Source of the DNA: Streptomyces sclerotialus
GTDB taxonomy: Bacteria > Actinomycetota > Actinomycetes > Streptomycetales > Streptomycetaceae
Assembly: GCA_000719105.1 (NCBI GenBank)
Contig: JODX01000010.1
Span: 124,001-188,000, forward strand
Reading direction: 5' to 3'
DNA: 64,000 bases
The notes below the pieces were generated by a model. That model did no database searches and was not told the DNA's origin. It saw only the letters and a program-made list of their open reading frames with translations. The translations under genes were made by a program, and so were the position numbers. Positions 40,142-52,333 of the stretch are shown here, one piece after another (position 1 is the stretch's first letter; each line of letters starts with the position of its first letter).

Positions 40142-41257
40142 ATGTCGAAGCTCGGCACCCTCGGCGTCCGGCTCCACCGCGGCGAGGTCGGTTACGACTT
40201 CGTCGGCAAGCGCTTCATCTGGTACGGCGTCTCCATCCTGATCACCGTCCTGGCCATCGTGGGCCTCGCCGGCCGCGGCCTGAACATGGGCATCGAGTTC
40301 CAGGGCGGCGCCGTCTTCACCACTCCGAAGACCAGCGTCACGGCCTCCCAGGCGGAGACGTACGCGGAAGAGGCCGCGGGCCACGACGCGATCGTGCAGG
40401 AGCTCGGCTCCGGCGGACTGCGCATCCAGGTCTCCGGCGTGGACACCGCCAAGTCCGACGAGATCAAGCAGCAGCTCTCGCAGGACCTGAAGGTCGACGC
40501 GGACGACATCAACGCCGACCTCGTCGGACCCAGCTGGGGCGACCAGATCGCCAACAAGGCCTGGCAGGGTCTCGGCATCTTCCTGGTCCTCGTCGTGATC
40601 TACCTGGCGATCGCCTTCGAGTGGCGCATGGCGGTCGCCGCCTTCGTCGCCCTCATCCACGACATCACCATCACGGTCGGCATCTACGCCCTCGTCGGCT
40701 TCGAGGTGACGCCGGGCACGGTGATCGGTCTGCTGACCATCCTCGGTTACTCGCTCTACGACACGGTCGTCGTCTTCGACAGCCTCAAGGAGCAGACGAA
40801 GGACCTCACCAAGCAGACCCGCTGGACCTACAGCGAGGTCGCCAACCGGTCGATCAACGGCACCCTGGTCCGCTCCATCAACACCACGGTGGTCGCGCTG
40901 CTGCCGGTCGCCGGCCTGCTCTTCATCGGCGGCGGTGTGCTCGGCGCGGGTATGCTGAACGACATCTCCCTGTCGCTGTTCGTGGGTCTCGCCGCCGGTG
41001 CGTACTCCTCGATCTTCATCGCCACGCCGCTCGTCGCCGACCTCAAGGAGCGCGAGCCGCAGATGAAGGCCCTCAAGAAGCGCGTGCTCGCCAAGCGGGC
41101 ACAGAGCACCGACCGGGACACGGCCGACCAGGACGGGGCCGGAGACGAGCCGTACGGTGACGAGCCCGAGGACGCCACGCCCGCCGTCGTCGGCCCGCGC
41201 AACCAGCCCGCGACCCGCAACCGGGGCCGCGGCCGACCGTCCGGAAAGCGTCGATGA
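40142..41257 (+). CDS. secF: SecF protein-export membrane protein
   Basis: A 371-residue SecF, one base after secD. It opens LHRGEVGYDFVGKRFIWYGVS, has the extracellular D1 motif GLNMGIEFQGGAVF, six membrane helices, and the conserved LTILGYSLYDTVVVFDSLKEQTK. The carboxy tail of about 60 residues is charged and Arg-rich (NRGRGRPSGKRR) and probably contacts the ribosome or membrane surface. Its stop overlaps the apt start. Confidence 0.96.
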   Translation: MSKLGTLGVRLHRGEVGYDFVGKRFIWYGVSILITVLAIVGLAGRGLNMGIEFQGGAVFTTPKTSVTASQAETYAEEAAGHDAIVQELGSGGLRIQVSGVDTAKSDEIKQQLSQDLKVDADDINADLVGPSWGDQIANKAWQGLGIFLVLVVIYLAIAFEWRMAVAAFVALIHDITITVGIYALVGFEVTPGTVIGLLTILGYSLYDTVVVFDSLKEQTKDLTKQTRWTYSEVANRSINGTLVRSINTTVVALLPVAGLLFIGGGVLGAGMLNDISLSLFVGLAAGAYSSIFIATPLVADLKEREPQMKALKKRVLAKRAQSTDRDTADQDGAGDEPYGDEPEDATPAVVGPRNQPATRNRGRGRPSGKRR

Positions 41258-41793
41258 CCGACATCCAAGAACTCCTGCTCAGCCGTATCCGCGACGTCCG
41301 CGACTACCCGGAGCCGGGTGTGATGTTCAAGGACATCACGCCGCTGCTGGCCGATCCCGAGGCCTTCACCGCGCTCACGGACGCCCTCGCGGAGACCGTC
41401 GTCCAGCACGGCGCCACGAAGATCGTCGGTCTGGAGGCCCGCGGCTTCATCCTCGGCGCCCCGGTCGCCGTCCGGGCGGGCGTGGGCTTCATCCCCGTAC
41501 GCAAGGCGGGCAAGCTCCCCGGAGCGACCCTCCGCCAGGCCTACGACCTGGAGTACGGCTCCGCGGAGATCGAGGTGCACGCCGAGGACCTGGCCGCGGG
41601 CGACCGCGTCATGGTCATCGACGACGTCCTGGCCACGGGCGGCACCGCCGAGGCCTCGCTCCAGCTCATCCGCCGGGCGGGCGCCGAGGTCGCGGGCGTC
41701 GCCGTCCTGATGGAGCTGGGCTTCCTCGGCGGCCGTACCCGCCTGGAACCGGCCCTCGGAGGCTCCCCGCTGGAGGCGCTGCTCCAGGTCTGA
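41254..41793 (+). CDS. apt: Adenine phosphoribosyltransferase
   Basis: A 179-residue purine salvage enzyme. The PRPP site is VMVIDDVLATGGTA, the adenine-binding start is RDYPEPGVMFKDITPLLADP, and the flexible loop is VRKAGKLPGATLRQAYDLEYG. It makes AMP from adenine. ATG 41254 overlaps the secF stop (ATGA). The placement between secF and relA is a known Streptomyces arrangement, linking purine salvage and (p)ppGpp metabolism by operon order. Confidence 0.97.
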   Translation: MTDIQELLLSRIRDVRDYPEPGVMFKDITPLLADPEAFTALTDALAETVVQHGATKIVGLEARGFILGAPVAVRAGVGFIPVRKAGKLPGATLRQAYDLEYGSAEIEVHAEDLAAGDRVMVIDDVLATGGTAEASLQLIRRAGAEVAGVAVLMELGFLGGRTRLEPALGGSPLEALLQV

Positions 41794-41836
41794 GCACACG
41801 CTGACGGCCGCTCGATCAAGAAGCGTCGTCGCCGCG

Positions 41837-41870
41837 GAGGCGGGCCCCGGAGGAATCCGGGGCCCGCCTC
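41837..41870 (+). terminator. Terminator after apt
   Basis: A perfect 15-bp stem (41837-41851 with 41856-41870) with a GGAA loop is followed by GTGCGTTTCTCC. It separates the sec/apt operon from relA, which has its own TACCAT box at 41933-41938. Confidence 0.85.
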
Positions 41871-41989
41871 GTGCGTTTCTCCAGTGCAAGGGCGTCTCAC
41901 CGGTCGAAGACGAGCCAAAAGCCCGGGATCGCTACCATGGGGTCTCCGGAACCTGACCGGGGGACCCGGATCGCGCACGAGGAGCCCTC

Positions 41990-44518
<2,529 letters not shown>

Positions 44519-44524
44519 CGCATA

Positions 44525-44568
44525 CGCGACGGTGCCCGCCTCCCGGAGGGGAGGCGGGCACCGTCGCG
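44525..44568. terminator. Bidirectional terminator between relA and the DUF349 gene
   Basis: A perfect 20-bp stem (44525-44544 with 44549-44568) with a 4-base loop lies exactly between two convergent genes. Confidence 0.9.
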
Positions 44569-44583
44569 CGGAAACCGGCGGCG

Positions 44584-45813
44584 TCAGCCGCCGAACTCCT
44601 GCAGCCCCTTCAGCGCCTGGTCCAGCAGCGCCTGGCGGCCGTCCAGCTCCTGCTGGAGCTTGTCCGCCTTGGCGTCGTTGCCGGCGGCGCGGGCCGCCTC
44701 GATCTGGCCCCGCAGCTTGTCGACGGCCGCCTGGAGCTGGCCCGTGAGCCCCGCGGCCCGGGCGCGGGCCTCCGGGTTCGTACGGCGCCACTCCGCTTCC
44801 TCGGAGTCCTGCAGGGCCCGCTCCACCGCGTGCATCCGGCCCTCCACCTTCGGGCGGGCGTCCCGCGGCACATGGCCGATGGCCTCCCAGCGCTCGTTGA
44901 TGGAGCGGAACGCGGCGCGCGCCGCCTTCAGGTCCGAGATCGGCAGCAGCCGCTCCGCCTCCTCGGCCAGCTCCTCCTTGAACTTGAGGTTCTCGGCCTG
45001 CTCGGCGTCACGCTCGGCGAACACGGCGCCACGGGCGGCGAAGAACACGTCCTGGGCGCCGCGGAAGCGGTTCCACAGCTCGTCCTCGTGCTCGCGCTGG
45101 GCGCGGCCCGCCGCCTTCCACTCCGCCATCAGCTCGCGGTAGCGGGCCGCGGTCGGCCCCCAGTCCGTCGAGTCCGACAGCGCCTCGGCCTCGGAGACCA
45201 GCCGCTCCTTGATCTTGCGGGCGTCCTCGCGCTGCGCGTCGAGCTGCGCGAAGTGGGCCTTGCGCCGCTTGGAGAACGCCGAGCGGGCGTGCGAGAAGCG
45301 GTGCCACAGCTCGTCGTCCGACTTGCGGTCCAGCCGCGGCAGCCCCTTCCAGGTGTCCACCAGCGCGCGCAGCCGCTCACCGGCCGACCGCCACTGGTCG
45401 GACTGGGCCAGCTCCTCCGCCTCGGCGACCAGCGCCTCCTTGGCGTGGCGCGCCTCGTCGGACTGCTTGGCCCGCTGCACCTTGCGCTCCTCGCGGCGCG
45501 CCTCGACCGTCTCCACGAGCTTGTCCAGCCGGGTCCGCAGCGCGTCCAGGTCCCCCACCGCGTGATGCGCGTCCACCTGCTCCCGCAGATGTCCGATCGC
45601 GGTCTGGGCGTCCTTGGCCGACAGGTCGGTGGTCCGCACCCGTCGCTCGAGGAGGCCGATCTCGACCACCAGGCCCTCGTACTTGCGCTCGAAGTAGGCC
45701 AGCGCCTCCTCGGGAGAGCCGGCCTGCCAGGAGCCGACGACCTGCTCGCCGTCGGCCGTACGCACGTACACGGTCCCCGTCTCGTCGACGCGGCCCCACG
45801 GGTCGCTGCTCAC
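44584..45813 (-). CDS. DUF349 coiled-coil protein
   Basis: A 409-residue, mostly alpha-helical, charged protein with three DUF349 repeats, each with a W...F-type signature (WRSAGERLRALVDTWKGLPR; WGPTAARYRELMAEWKAAGR; INERWEAIGHVPRDARPK). No membrane segment. Start GTG 45813, preceded by GGAGGAGGCGCT. Homologues are present in most actinobacteria with no settled function. The last part is a long coiled coil (LQAAVDKLRGQIEAARAAG). It converges on relA and is followed leftward by nothing in its transcript. Confidence 0.88.
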   Translation of the reverse strand: MSSDPWGRVDETGTVYVRTADGEQVVGSWQAGSPEEALAYFERKYEGLVVEIGLLERRVRTTDLSAKDAQTAIGHLREQVDAHHAVGDLDALRTRLDKLVETVEARREERKVQRAKQSDEARHAKEALVAEAEELAQSDQWRSAGERLRALVDTWKGLPRLDRKSDDELWHRFSHARSAFSKRRKAHFAQLDAQREDARKIKERLVSEAEALSDSTDWGPTAARYRELMAEWKAAGRAQREHEDELWNRFRGAQDVFFAARGAVFAERDAEQAENLKFKEELAEEAERLLPISDLKAARAAFRSINERWEAIGHVPRDARPKVEGRMHAVERALQDSEEAEWRRTNPEARARAAGLTGQLQAAVDKLRGQIEAARAAGNDAKADKLQQELDGRQALLDQALKGLQEFGG

Positions 45814-45948
45814 AGCGCCTCCTCCACATGATGCCTGCGGGGGCCTGCTGCACCCCCGGGCATCGTCCACAGTTTCGTCACGGCCAACATAGGCGACCGG
45901 CGGGGCGGCTGTCCGCATCCCGCGCGACCGAAATTTCGCAGTTGGCGG

Positions 45949-46788
45949 TCAGGATTTGCTGACGGTCGCCTTGTCGATCACCACGGTCGCATTCGGGGCG
46001 CCGTCTCCCATGCCGGAGTTCTCGCCCGCCTCGGCGATCTTCTTCAGGACCTTCATGCCCGAATCGGAAATCGTCCCGAACGGTGTGTAGTTGGCGGGCA
46101 ACTGACTGTCCTGGTAGACGAGGAAGAACTGGCTGCCGCCGGAGTCCCGGCCCTCGTCGGTCTGGGCGTTGTACTGGTTGGCCATGGCGACCGTGCCCGC
46201 CGGGTACACGTCGCCCTTGAGGCGCTTGTCCTTCAGGTTCTCGTCCGGGATCGTGTAGCCGGGCCCGCCCATGCCGGTGCCCTGCGGGTCGCCGCACTGG
46301 AGCACGTAGATGCCCGAGGTGGTGAGCCGGTGGCACTTCGTGTGGTCCAGGTAGCCCTTGCCCACGAGGAAGTTGAACGAGTTCACCGTGTGCGGCGCCT
46401 TGGACGCGTCCATGGCTATGTCGATGTCACCGCAGGTGGTCTGCAGCGCCATCGTGTAGGTCGCGCTCTTGTCGATGGTGATCTCGGGCTCCTTCTTGAA
46501 CGTGAGCTCCTTCACCTCGCCCTTCGCGGCCTTCTCGCACGGATCCGGCGCCTTGCTGGCCGAGGCGCTCGGGGTCACCTCCGCGCTGGCGTTCTCCTTG
46601 CTGTCGTCGTCGCCCTTCAGCACGTCGGTCGTGTAGAGCCCGACACTGCCGATGACGATCACGCCGAGGACCGAGGCGATCACGGAATTGCGGACGCGGG
46701 CCTTGCGCCGCGCCGCCGTGCGCCGCTGCTGCTGCCGCAAGAACTTCTCCCGGGCGAGCTGACGCCGCCGCTGTTCCTGGCTGACCAC
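45949..46788 (-). CDS. Membrane-anchored cyclophilin-type peptidyl-prolyl isomerase
   Basis: A 279-residue protein with a basic cytoplasmic head (RRRQLAREKFLRQQQRRTAARRK), one membrane helix (about 34-52), an acidic/Ser linker and an extracellular cyclophilin domain (from about 105). Its active-site region includes NSFNFLVGKGYLDHTKCHRL and MANQYNAQTDEGRDSGGSQFFL. It probably helps fold exported proteins. Start GTG 46788 with GGAGAG upstream. The next gene, on the other strand, is an MBL-fold hydrolase. Confidence 0.9.
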   Translation of the reverse strand: MVSQEQRRRQLAREKFLRQQQRRTAARRKARVRNSVIASVLGVIVIGSVGLYTTDVLKGDDDSKENASAEVTPSASASKAPDPCEKAAKGEVKELTFKKEPEITIDKSATYTMALQTTCGDIDIAMDASKAPHTVNSFNFLVGKGYLDHTKCHRLTTSGIYVLQCGDPQGTGMGGPGYTIPDENLKDKRLKGDVYPAGTVAMANQYNAQTDEGRDSGGSQFFLVYQDSQLPANYTPFGTISDSGMKVLKKIAEAGENSGMGDGAPNATVVIDKATVSKS

Positions 46789-46990
46789 CGGGTTCTCTCC
46801 TCATGCGTCTCGTACGTCGACCGGAACGCGATGCGTCCTGTGCGCCGACCGCCTGCGTGTGTCCCGTACCGTATATGGGTTCGCTGAGGAAACGGCACCG
46901 CCGGTAGGCTCTGATCCGCAGCAGGCCGCTGCGGCGCGTCGCCTCGCGGCGGGACGCCAGGCCACCTCGTAGACGAAATGAAGGACGAAC

Positions 46991-47704
46991 GTGCTGATTG
47001 CCGGGTTCCCCGCCGGGGCCTGGGGGACCAACTGTTACCTGGTCGCCCCCGCCGCCGGCGAGGAGTGCGTGATCATCGACCCGGGCCACCAGGCCGCCCA
47101 GGGAGTCGAGGAGGCGCTGAAGAAGCATCGGCTCAAGCCCGTCGCCGTCGTCCTCACCCACGGCCACATCGACCACGTGGCCTCGGTCGTCCCGGTCTGC
47201 GGCGCGCACGACGTACCGGCGTGGATCCACCCCGCGGACCGCTACATGATGAGCGACCCCGAGAAGGGGATCGGCCGGTCCATCGGGATGCCGCTGATGG
47301 GCGAGCTGACGGTGGGGGAGCCCGACGACGTCAAGGAGCTGGCCGACGGCTCGCGGCTGGAGCTCGCGGGGCTGGAGTTCTCCGTCGCGCACGCGCCCGG
47401 CCATACCAAGGGGTCGGTGACCTTCCAGATGCCCGAACGCGAGGACATCCCCTCCGTCTTCTTCTCGGGCGATCTGCTCTTCGCCGGCTCCATCGGACGC
47501 ACCGACCTGCCCGGCGGTGACATGGCCGAGATGCTCGACTCGCTGGCCCGTGTGTGCCTGCCCCTCGACGACTCGACCGTGGTGCTGTCCGGCCACGGCT
47601 CCCAGACGACCATCGGCCGGGAGCGCGCCACCAACCCGTATCTGCGGCAGGTGGCCGCCGGCCAGGGCGCGGACCCGACGTCCGCTCCCCGACGAGGAAT
47701 GTGA
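46991..47704 (+). CDS. MBL-fold metallo-hydrolase (glyoxalase II-like)
   Basis: A 237-residue metallo-beta-lactamase-fold hydrolase. The metal motif THGHIDH is at residues 56-62, with further ligands in [17 protein letters not shown] and SGHGSQT. It resembles hydroxyacylglutathione hydrolases and their actinobacterial relatives that act on thioesters. Start GTG 46991; its last codon overlaps the GTG 47701 that could start hisS. It is usually found beside hisS in actinobacteria. Confidence 0.88.
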   Translation: MLIAGFPAGAWGTNCYLVAPAAGEECVIIDPGHQAAQGVEEALKKHRLKPVAVVLTHGHIDHVASVVPVCGAHDVPAWIHPADRYMMSDPEKGIGRSIGMPLMGELTVGEPDDVKELADGSRLELAGLEFSVAHAPGHTKGSVTFQMPEREDIPSVFFSGDLLFAGSIGRTDLPGGDMAEMLDSLARVCLPLDDSTVVLSGHGSQTTIGRERATNPYLRQVAAGQGADPTSAPRRGM

Positions 47705-47715
47705 CGAGAGACTTC

Positions 47716-48984
47716 GTGAGTACCTTCCAGGCCCCCAGGGGCACGTACGACCTGCTGCCGCCGGACAGCGCCAAGTACCTCGCCGTCCGCGAGGCGATCG
47801 CCGCCCCGCTGCGCGCCTCCGGGTACGGCTACATCGAGACGCCCGGCTTCGAGAACGTCGAGCTGTTCGCGCGCGGCGTCGGTGAGTCCACCGACATCGT
47901 GACCAAGGAGATGTACGCCTTCGAGACCAAGGGCGGCGACCGGCTCGCCCTGCGCCCCGAGGGCACCGCCTCCGTGCTGCGCGCGGCCCTGGAGGGCAGC
48001 CTGCACAAGCAGGGCAACCTCCCGGTCAAGCTCTGGTACTCGGGCTCCTACTACCGCTACGAGAAGCCGCAGAAGGGCCGCTACCGTCACTTCTCGCAGG
48101 TGGGCGCCGAGGCGATCGGTGCCGAGGACCCGGCCCTGGACGCCGAGCTGATCATCCTGGCCGACCAGGCGTACCGCTCGCTGGGGCTGCGCGAGTTCCG
48201 CATCCTCCTCAACAGCCTGGGCGACAAGGAGTGCCGCCCGGTCTACCGCGCCGCCCTCCAGGACTTCCTGCGCGGCCTGGACCTCGACGAGGACACCCTG
48301 CGCCGCGCCGAGATCAACCCGCTGCGCGTCCTCGACGACAAGCGCGCGGACGTCCAGAAGCAGCTGGTGGACGCCCCGCTGCTGCGCGACTACCTGTGCG
48401 ACGCCTGCAAGGCGTACCACGAGGAGGTCCGCGAGCTGATCACCGCGGCGGGCGTGGCCTTCGAGGACGACCCGAAGCTGGTCCGCGGCCTCGACTACTA
48501 CACGCGGACGACCTTCGAGTTCGTCCACGACGGCCTCGGCTCCCAGTCCGCGGTGGGCGGCGGCGGCCGCTACGACGGCCTCTCCGAGATGATCGGCGGC
48601 CCCGCGCTGCCGTCCGTGGGCTGGGCCCTCGGCGTGGACCGCACGGTCCTCGCCCTGGAGGCGGAGGGCGTCGAGCTGGCCCTGCCCGCGGCCACCAGCG
48701 TCTACGCGGTGCCGCTCGGTGAGGAGGCCCGCCGGGTGCTGTTCGCCAAGGTCACCGAGTTGCGCAAGGTGGGCGTCGCGGCGGACTTCGCGTACGGCGG
48801 CAAGGGCCTCAAGGGCGCGATGAAGAACGCCAACCGCAGCGGCGCTCGCTACACGATCGTCGCCGGCGAGCGCGACCTCGCCGAGGGCGTCGTCCAGCTC
48901 AAGGACATGGAGTCCGGCGAGCAGCAGGCGGTCGGCGTCAACGAGATCGTGGCGGAGCTGGAGTCCAGGCTCGGCCGGCCGTGA
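47716..48984 (+). CDS. hisS: Histidyl-tRNA synthetase
   Basis: A 422-residue class II synthetase of normal length. It opens [17 protein letters not shown], motif 2 is [11 protein letters not shown], the histidine-specific blocks are [12 protein letters not shown] and GGGGRYDGL, and the HisRS anticodon-binding domain follows. GTG 47716 is preferred because the protein then starts as usual for the genus, with GAGAG at a good distance; GTG 47701, overlapping the previous stop, is an in-frame alternative. Confidence 0.97.
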   Translation: MSTFQAPRGTYDLLPPDSAKYLAVREAIAAPLRASGYGYIETPGFENVELFARGVGESTDIVTKEMYAFETKGGDRLALRPEGTASVLRAALEGSLHKQGNLPVKLWYSGSYYRYEKPQKGRYRHFSQVGAEAIGAEDPALDAELIILADQAYRSLGLREFRILLNSLGDKECRPVYRAALQDFLRGLDLDEDTLRRAEINPLRVLDDKRADVQKQLVDAPLLRDYLCDACKAYHEEVRELITAAGVAFEDDPKLVRGLDYYTRTTFEFVHDGLGSQSAVGGGGRYDGLSEMIGGPALPSVGWALGVDRTVLALEAEGVELALPAATSVYAVPLGEEARRVLFAKVTELRKVGVAADFAYGGKGLKGAMKNANRSGARYTIVAGERDLAEGVVQLKDMESGEQQAVGVNEIVAELESRLGRP

Positions 48985-48990
48985 CCGAGG

Positions 48991-49046
48991 AGTGACCAGT
49001 GGGCCCAGGGCCGCCGTGACCGGCGGCCCGGGGCCCACTGGTCACT
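48991..49046 (+). terminator. Long terminator hairpin after hisS
   Basis: A 16-bp outer stem (48991-49006 with 49031-49046) and, beyond one mismatch, an 8-bp inner stem (49008-49015 with 49022-49029) form one rod of about 24 bp with a 6-base loop. Confidence 0.85.
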
Positions 49047-49157
49047 GAGGCGTCGGCCGAAGGTCCCACTTACGTCCGTCCGACGGCGTCGGGGCGAATG
49101 TGTACGGCAGAATGACCGTGTTGGACGGCTTCTTCGACGACGCTACGGATAGACGTG

Positions 49158-49802
49158 ATGAGCAAGACGACAGTCAAGGACGTCCCCATCGAGCGGAACC
49201 CCGCCGACGACGGTCCACGCGCGGGCACGGCGGGCGCGGGGCGCGCTTTCGCGATCATGCTGCTGATCACGGGCGCGGCCGGGCTGCTCGCCGCCTGGGT
49301 CATCACGCTCGACAAGTTCAAGCTCCTCGAGGACCCGGACTTCACGCCCGCGTGCAGCCTCAACCCGGTCGTTTCCTGCGGCAACATCATGAAGAGCGAC
49401 CAGGCCTCGGTCTTCGGTTTCCCGAACCCGATGCTCGGGCTCGTCGCGTACGGCATCGTCATCTGCGTCGGCGTGAGCCTGCTCGCGCGCGCGTCCTTCC
49501 CGCGCTGGTACTGGCTCACCTTCAACGCCGGCACCCTCTTCGGTGTGGCCTTCTGCACCTGGCTGCAGTTCCAGTCCCTGTACCGGATCAACTCGCTGTG
49601 CCTGTGGTGCTGCCTGGCCTGGGTCGCCACGATCGTCATGTTCTGGTACCTGACGTCGTTCAACGTGCGCAACGGCTTCCTGCCCGCGCCCGGCTGGCTC
49701 AAGAGCTTCTTCGGCGAGTTCACCTGGGTCCTGCCCGTGATGCACATCGGCGTCATCGGCATGCTGATCCTGACCCGCTGGTGGGACTTCTGGACGAGCT
49801 GA
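49158..49802 (+). CDS. VKOR family membrane thiol oxidoreductase
   Basis: A 214-residue vitamin K epoxide reductase-like protein. Four to five membrane helices are seen. The loop cysteines lie in TPACSLNPVVSCGNIM, and the active-site CxxC is in NSLCLWCCLAW. It would reoxidise DsbA-type partners to form disulfides in exported proteins, using menaquinone. ATG 49158 is chosen over GTG 49155. It has no fused thioredoxin domain. The secreted partner is not in the window; the DsbA-like protein at 4.8 kb lacks an export signal. Confidence 0.9.
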   Translation: MSKTTVKDVPIERNPADDGPRAGTAGAGRAFAIMLLITGAAGLLAAWVITLDKFKLLEDPDFTPACSLNPVVSCGNIMKSDQASVFGFPNPMLGLVAYGIVICVGVSLLARASFPRWYWLTFNAGTLFGVAFCTWLQFQSLYRINSLCLWCCLAWVATIVMFWYLTSFNVRNGFLPAPGWLKSFFGEFTWVLPVMHIGVIGMLILTRWWDFWTS

Positions 49803-49833
49803 CGGCGCCCGCCGCGCTGTCGGTGCGGTGATT

Positions 49834-49839
49834 TAGGGT
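49834..49839 (+). promoter_or_regulatory. -10 box (TAGGGT) placed for a leaderless rarA transcript
   Basis: TAGGGT ends 6 bases before GTG 49846, with no Shine-Dalgarno sequence. The next gene on the left ends only 32 bases before this box. Confidence 0.5.
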
Positions 49840-49845
49840 TTCACC

Positions 49846-51201
49846 GTGGAGCCCGACCTGTTCACCGCCGCCGCCGAAGACCGCCAGGAGAAGGAACCGT
49901 CCAGCAGTCCCCTGGCGGTACGGATGCGCCCCCGCACCCTCGACGAGGTCGTGGGCCAGCAGCACCTGCTCAAACCGGGCTCGCCCCTGCGCAGGCTCGT
50001 CGGCGAGTCCGGCGGCGGCCCCGCCGGACCCTCCTCGGTGATCCTGTGGGGCCCGCCCGGCACCGGCAAGACGACCCTCGCGTACGTCGTCTCCAAAGCC
50101 ACCAACAAGCGCTTCGTGGAACTCTCCGCGATCACCGCGGGCGTCAAGGAGGTCCGCGCGGTCATCGACGGCGCCCGCCGCGCCACCGGCGGCTACGGCA
50201 CGGAGACCGTCCTCTTCCTCGACGAGATCCACCGCTTCAGCAAGGCCCAGCAGGACTCCCTGCTCCCCGCCGTGGAGAACCGCTGGGTCACGCTGATCGC
50301 GGCGACCACGGAGAACCCGTACTTCTCCGTGATCTCCCCCCTGCTGTCCCGCTCCCTGCTCCTCACCCTCGAACCGCTCACCGACGACGACCTGCGCGGA
50401 CTGCTCCGCCGGGCCCTCACCGACGAGCGCGGCCTCAAGGGCTCCGTCACCCTCCCCGAGGACACCGAGGAGCACCTGCTGCGCATCGCCGGCGGTGACG
50501 CCCGCCGGGCCCTGACCGCCCTGGAGGCCGCGGCCGGAGCCGCCCTCGACAAGGGCGAGACGGGGATAAGCCTCCAGACCCTGGAGGAGACCGTCGACCG
50601 GGCCGCCGTGAAGTACGACCGCTCCGGCGACCAGCACTACGACGTGGCGAGCGCCCTGATCAAGTCCATCCGGGGCTCCGACGTCGACGCGGCCCTGCAC
50701 TACCTGGCGCGCATGATCGAGGCGGGGGAGGACCCCCGGTTCATCGCCCGCCGGCTGATGATCTCCGCCAGCGAGGACATCGGCCTGGCCGACCCGAACG
50801 CGCTGCCCATCGCGGTCGCCGCCGCCCAGGCCGTCGCCATGATCGGCTTCCCCGAGGCCGCCCTCACCCTCAGCCACGCCACCATCGCGCTCGCCCTGGC
50901 CCCGAAGTCCAACGCGGCGACCACCGCCATCGGCGCCGCCATGGAGGACGTACGCAAGGGCTTCGCCGAGCCCGTGCCCCCGCACCTCCGGGACGGCCAC
51001 TACAAGGGCGCCGCCAAGCTCGGCCACGCCCAGGGCTACGTGTACCCGCACGACCTGCCCGAGGGCATCGCCGCCCAGCAGTACGCGCCGGACGCGCTCA
51101 AGGACCGCGAGTACTACACGCCGACCCGGCACGGCGCCGAGGCACGCTACGCGGACGCGGTGGAATGGACCCGGAAGCACCTCGGTCGCAAGCGGTCCTG
51201 A
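49846..51201 (+). CDS. rarA: RarA/MgsA replication-associated recombination protein
   Basis: A 451-residue AAA+ ATPase of the clamp-loader-like RarA/MgsA/WRNIP1 family. It opens [20 protein letters not shown]; Walker A is GPPGTGKT (69-76), Walker B is VLFLDEIH, sensor 1 is ATTENPYF, and the carboxy-terminal family block [17 protein letters not shown] is intact. It acts at stalled forks and is often placed near alaS in Streptomyces. Confidence 0.95.
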   Translation: MEPDLFTAAAEDRQEKEPSSSPLAVRMRPRTLDEVVGQQHLLKPGSPLRRLVGESGGGPAGPSSVILWGPPGTGKTTLAYVVSKATNKRFVELSAITAGVKEVRAVIDGARRATGGYGTETVLFLDEIHRFSKAQQDSLLPAVENRWVTLIAATTENPYFSVISPLLSRSLLLTLEPLTDDDLRGLLRRALTDERGLKGSVTLPEDTEEHLLRIAGGDARRALTALEAAAGAALDKGETGISLQTLEETVDRAAVKYDRSGDQHYDVASALIKSIRGSDVDAALHYLARMIEAGEDPRFIARRLMISASEDIGLADPNALPIAVAAAQAVAMIGFPEAALTLSHATIALALAPKSNAATTAIGAAMEDVRKGFAEPVPPHLRDGHYKGAAKLGHAQGYVYPHDLPEGIAAQQYAPDALKDREYYTPTRHGAEARYADAVEWTRKHLGRKRS

Positions 51202-51209
51202 GCACCCTG

Positions 51210-51215
51210 TAAACT
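51210..51215 (+). promoter_or_regulatory. -10 box (TAAACT) for rpsD
   Basis: TAAACT lies 279 bases before the rpsD start; no strong -35 is seen. It would make a long leader. Confidence 0.4.
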
Positions 51216-51221
51216 CGCTCG

Positions 51222-51493
51222 AAGCGCCGAGTCCCGCGCTGTCAGAGCGGGACACCCGGCCGGAACCCCCAGCGGGTTCCAGGAGCGTCGCGCACCGTCG
51301 AAGGTGTCGCGGGCAGCCCACCACCACCCGGAGCCCCGGGAGCGGTCGGTGGGCCACTCGCGTGCTGCACGTATGTGCCCAGACCAGGGGAGCGGCTGCC
51401 CACCTCGGCCCGAACGGGACGAGGCGGGATTCCCCGGCTGCGGATGCGACCTCCCTCAACCCTGACGAGCCGAACACCGAGAGAAGAGAAACA
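51222..51493 (+). promoter_or_regulatory. Long structured leader of rpsD
   Basis: The 270-base leader has two stems near its start: GTCCCGC (51231-51237) with GCGGGAC (51247-51253), and GGAACCC (51262-51268) with GGGTTCC (51274-51280). It holds no gene. A ribosomal-protein autoregulatory element that binds S4 is a reasonable inference, since S4 represses its own synthesis in other bacteria. Confidence 0.45.
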
Positions 51494-52108
51494 GTGGCGA
51501 ACCAGTCCCGCCCCAAGGTCAAGAAGTCGCGTGCCCTCGGCATCGCGCTGACCCCGAAGGCCGTCAAGTACTTCGAGGCCCGCCCCTACCCGCCGGGTGA
51601 GCACGGCCGCGGCCGCAAGCAGAACTCGGACTACAAGGTCCGTCTGCTCGAGAAGCAGCGTCTGCGCGCGCAGTACGACGTGTCCGAGCGCCAGCTCGTC
51701 CGCGCCTACGAGCGTGCCTCCAAGGTCCAGGGCAAGACCGGTGAGGCCCTGATCATCGAGCTCGAGCGCCGTCTCGACGCCCTGGTCCTGCGTTCGGGCA
51801 TCGCCCGCACCATCTACCAGGCCCGTCAGATGGTCGTCCACGGCCACATCGAGGTCAACGGCCAGAAGGTCGACAAGCCGTCCTTCCGCGTCAAGCCGGA
51901 CGACGTCGTCATGGTCCGTGAGCGCAGCCGCCAGAAGCCGCTGTTCGAGGTCGCCCGCGAGGGTGGCTTCGCCGCGGACGGTGAGACCCCGCGCTACCTC
52001 CAGGTGAACCTCAAGGCCCTGGCGTTCCGCCTGGACCGTGAGCCGAACCGCAAGGAGATCCCGGTGATCTGCGACGAGCAGCTCGTCGTCGAGTACTACG
52101 CCCGCTGA
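51494..52108 (+). CDS. rpsD: 30S ribosomal protein S4
   Basis: A 204-residue S4, standard length for actinobacteria. It opens [37 protein letters not shown] and has the S4 RNA-binding domain from about residue 95 ([38 protein letters not shown]). It lacks the zinc-finger Cys cluster of some S4 paralogues. GTG 51494 with AGAAGAGA upstream. It nucleates 16S rRNA folding and controls its own expression in other bacteria. Confidence 0.97.
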   Translation: MANQSRPKVKKSRALGIALTPKAVKYFEARPYPPGEHGRGRKQNSDYKVRLLEKQRLRAQYDVSERQLVRAYERASKVQGKTGEALIIELERRLDALVLRSGIARTIYQARQMVVHGHIEVNGQKVDKPSFRVKPDDVVMVRERSRQKPLFEVAREGGFAADGETPRYLQVNLKALAFRLDREPNRKEIPVICDEQLVVEYYAR

Positions 52109-52143
52109 TCCTGCTCCGGCGGATCTGAGGCTCCTCGCGTGTC

Positions 52144-52192
52144 AGCCCGTCGTCCCTCCCGCTTCTCCTCGAGGCGGGCGGGACGGCGGGCT
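52144..52192 (+). terminator. Terminator of rpsD
   Basis: A 13-bp stem (52144-52156 with 52180-52192, one G-T pair) has a long inner part that includes a second short stem and is followed by TTTCC. Confidence 0.75.
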
Positions 52193-52333
52193 TTCCGCAT
52201 TCCGGTCGCCGCGTCCGTGCGGCCGCTCGGGACCGGGCGGCCGTCAATGCGGTACGGAGTGGCTTGCCGGGCGCGATAGGCTCGGTGCACGACTTTTCGA
52301 TGTTCAGGCATGTACCAGGGAGCGGGTGCCACA

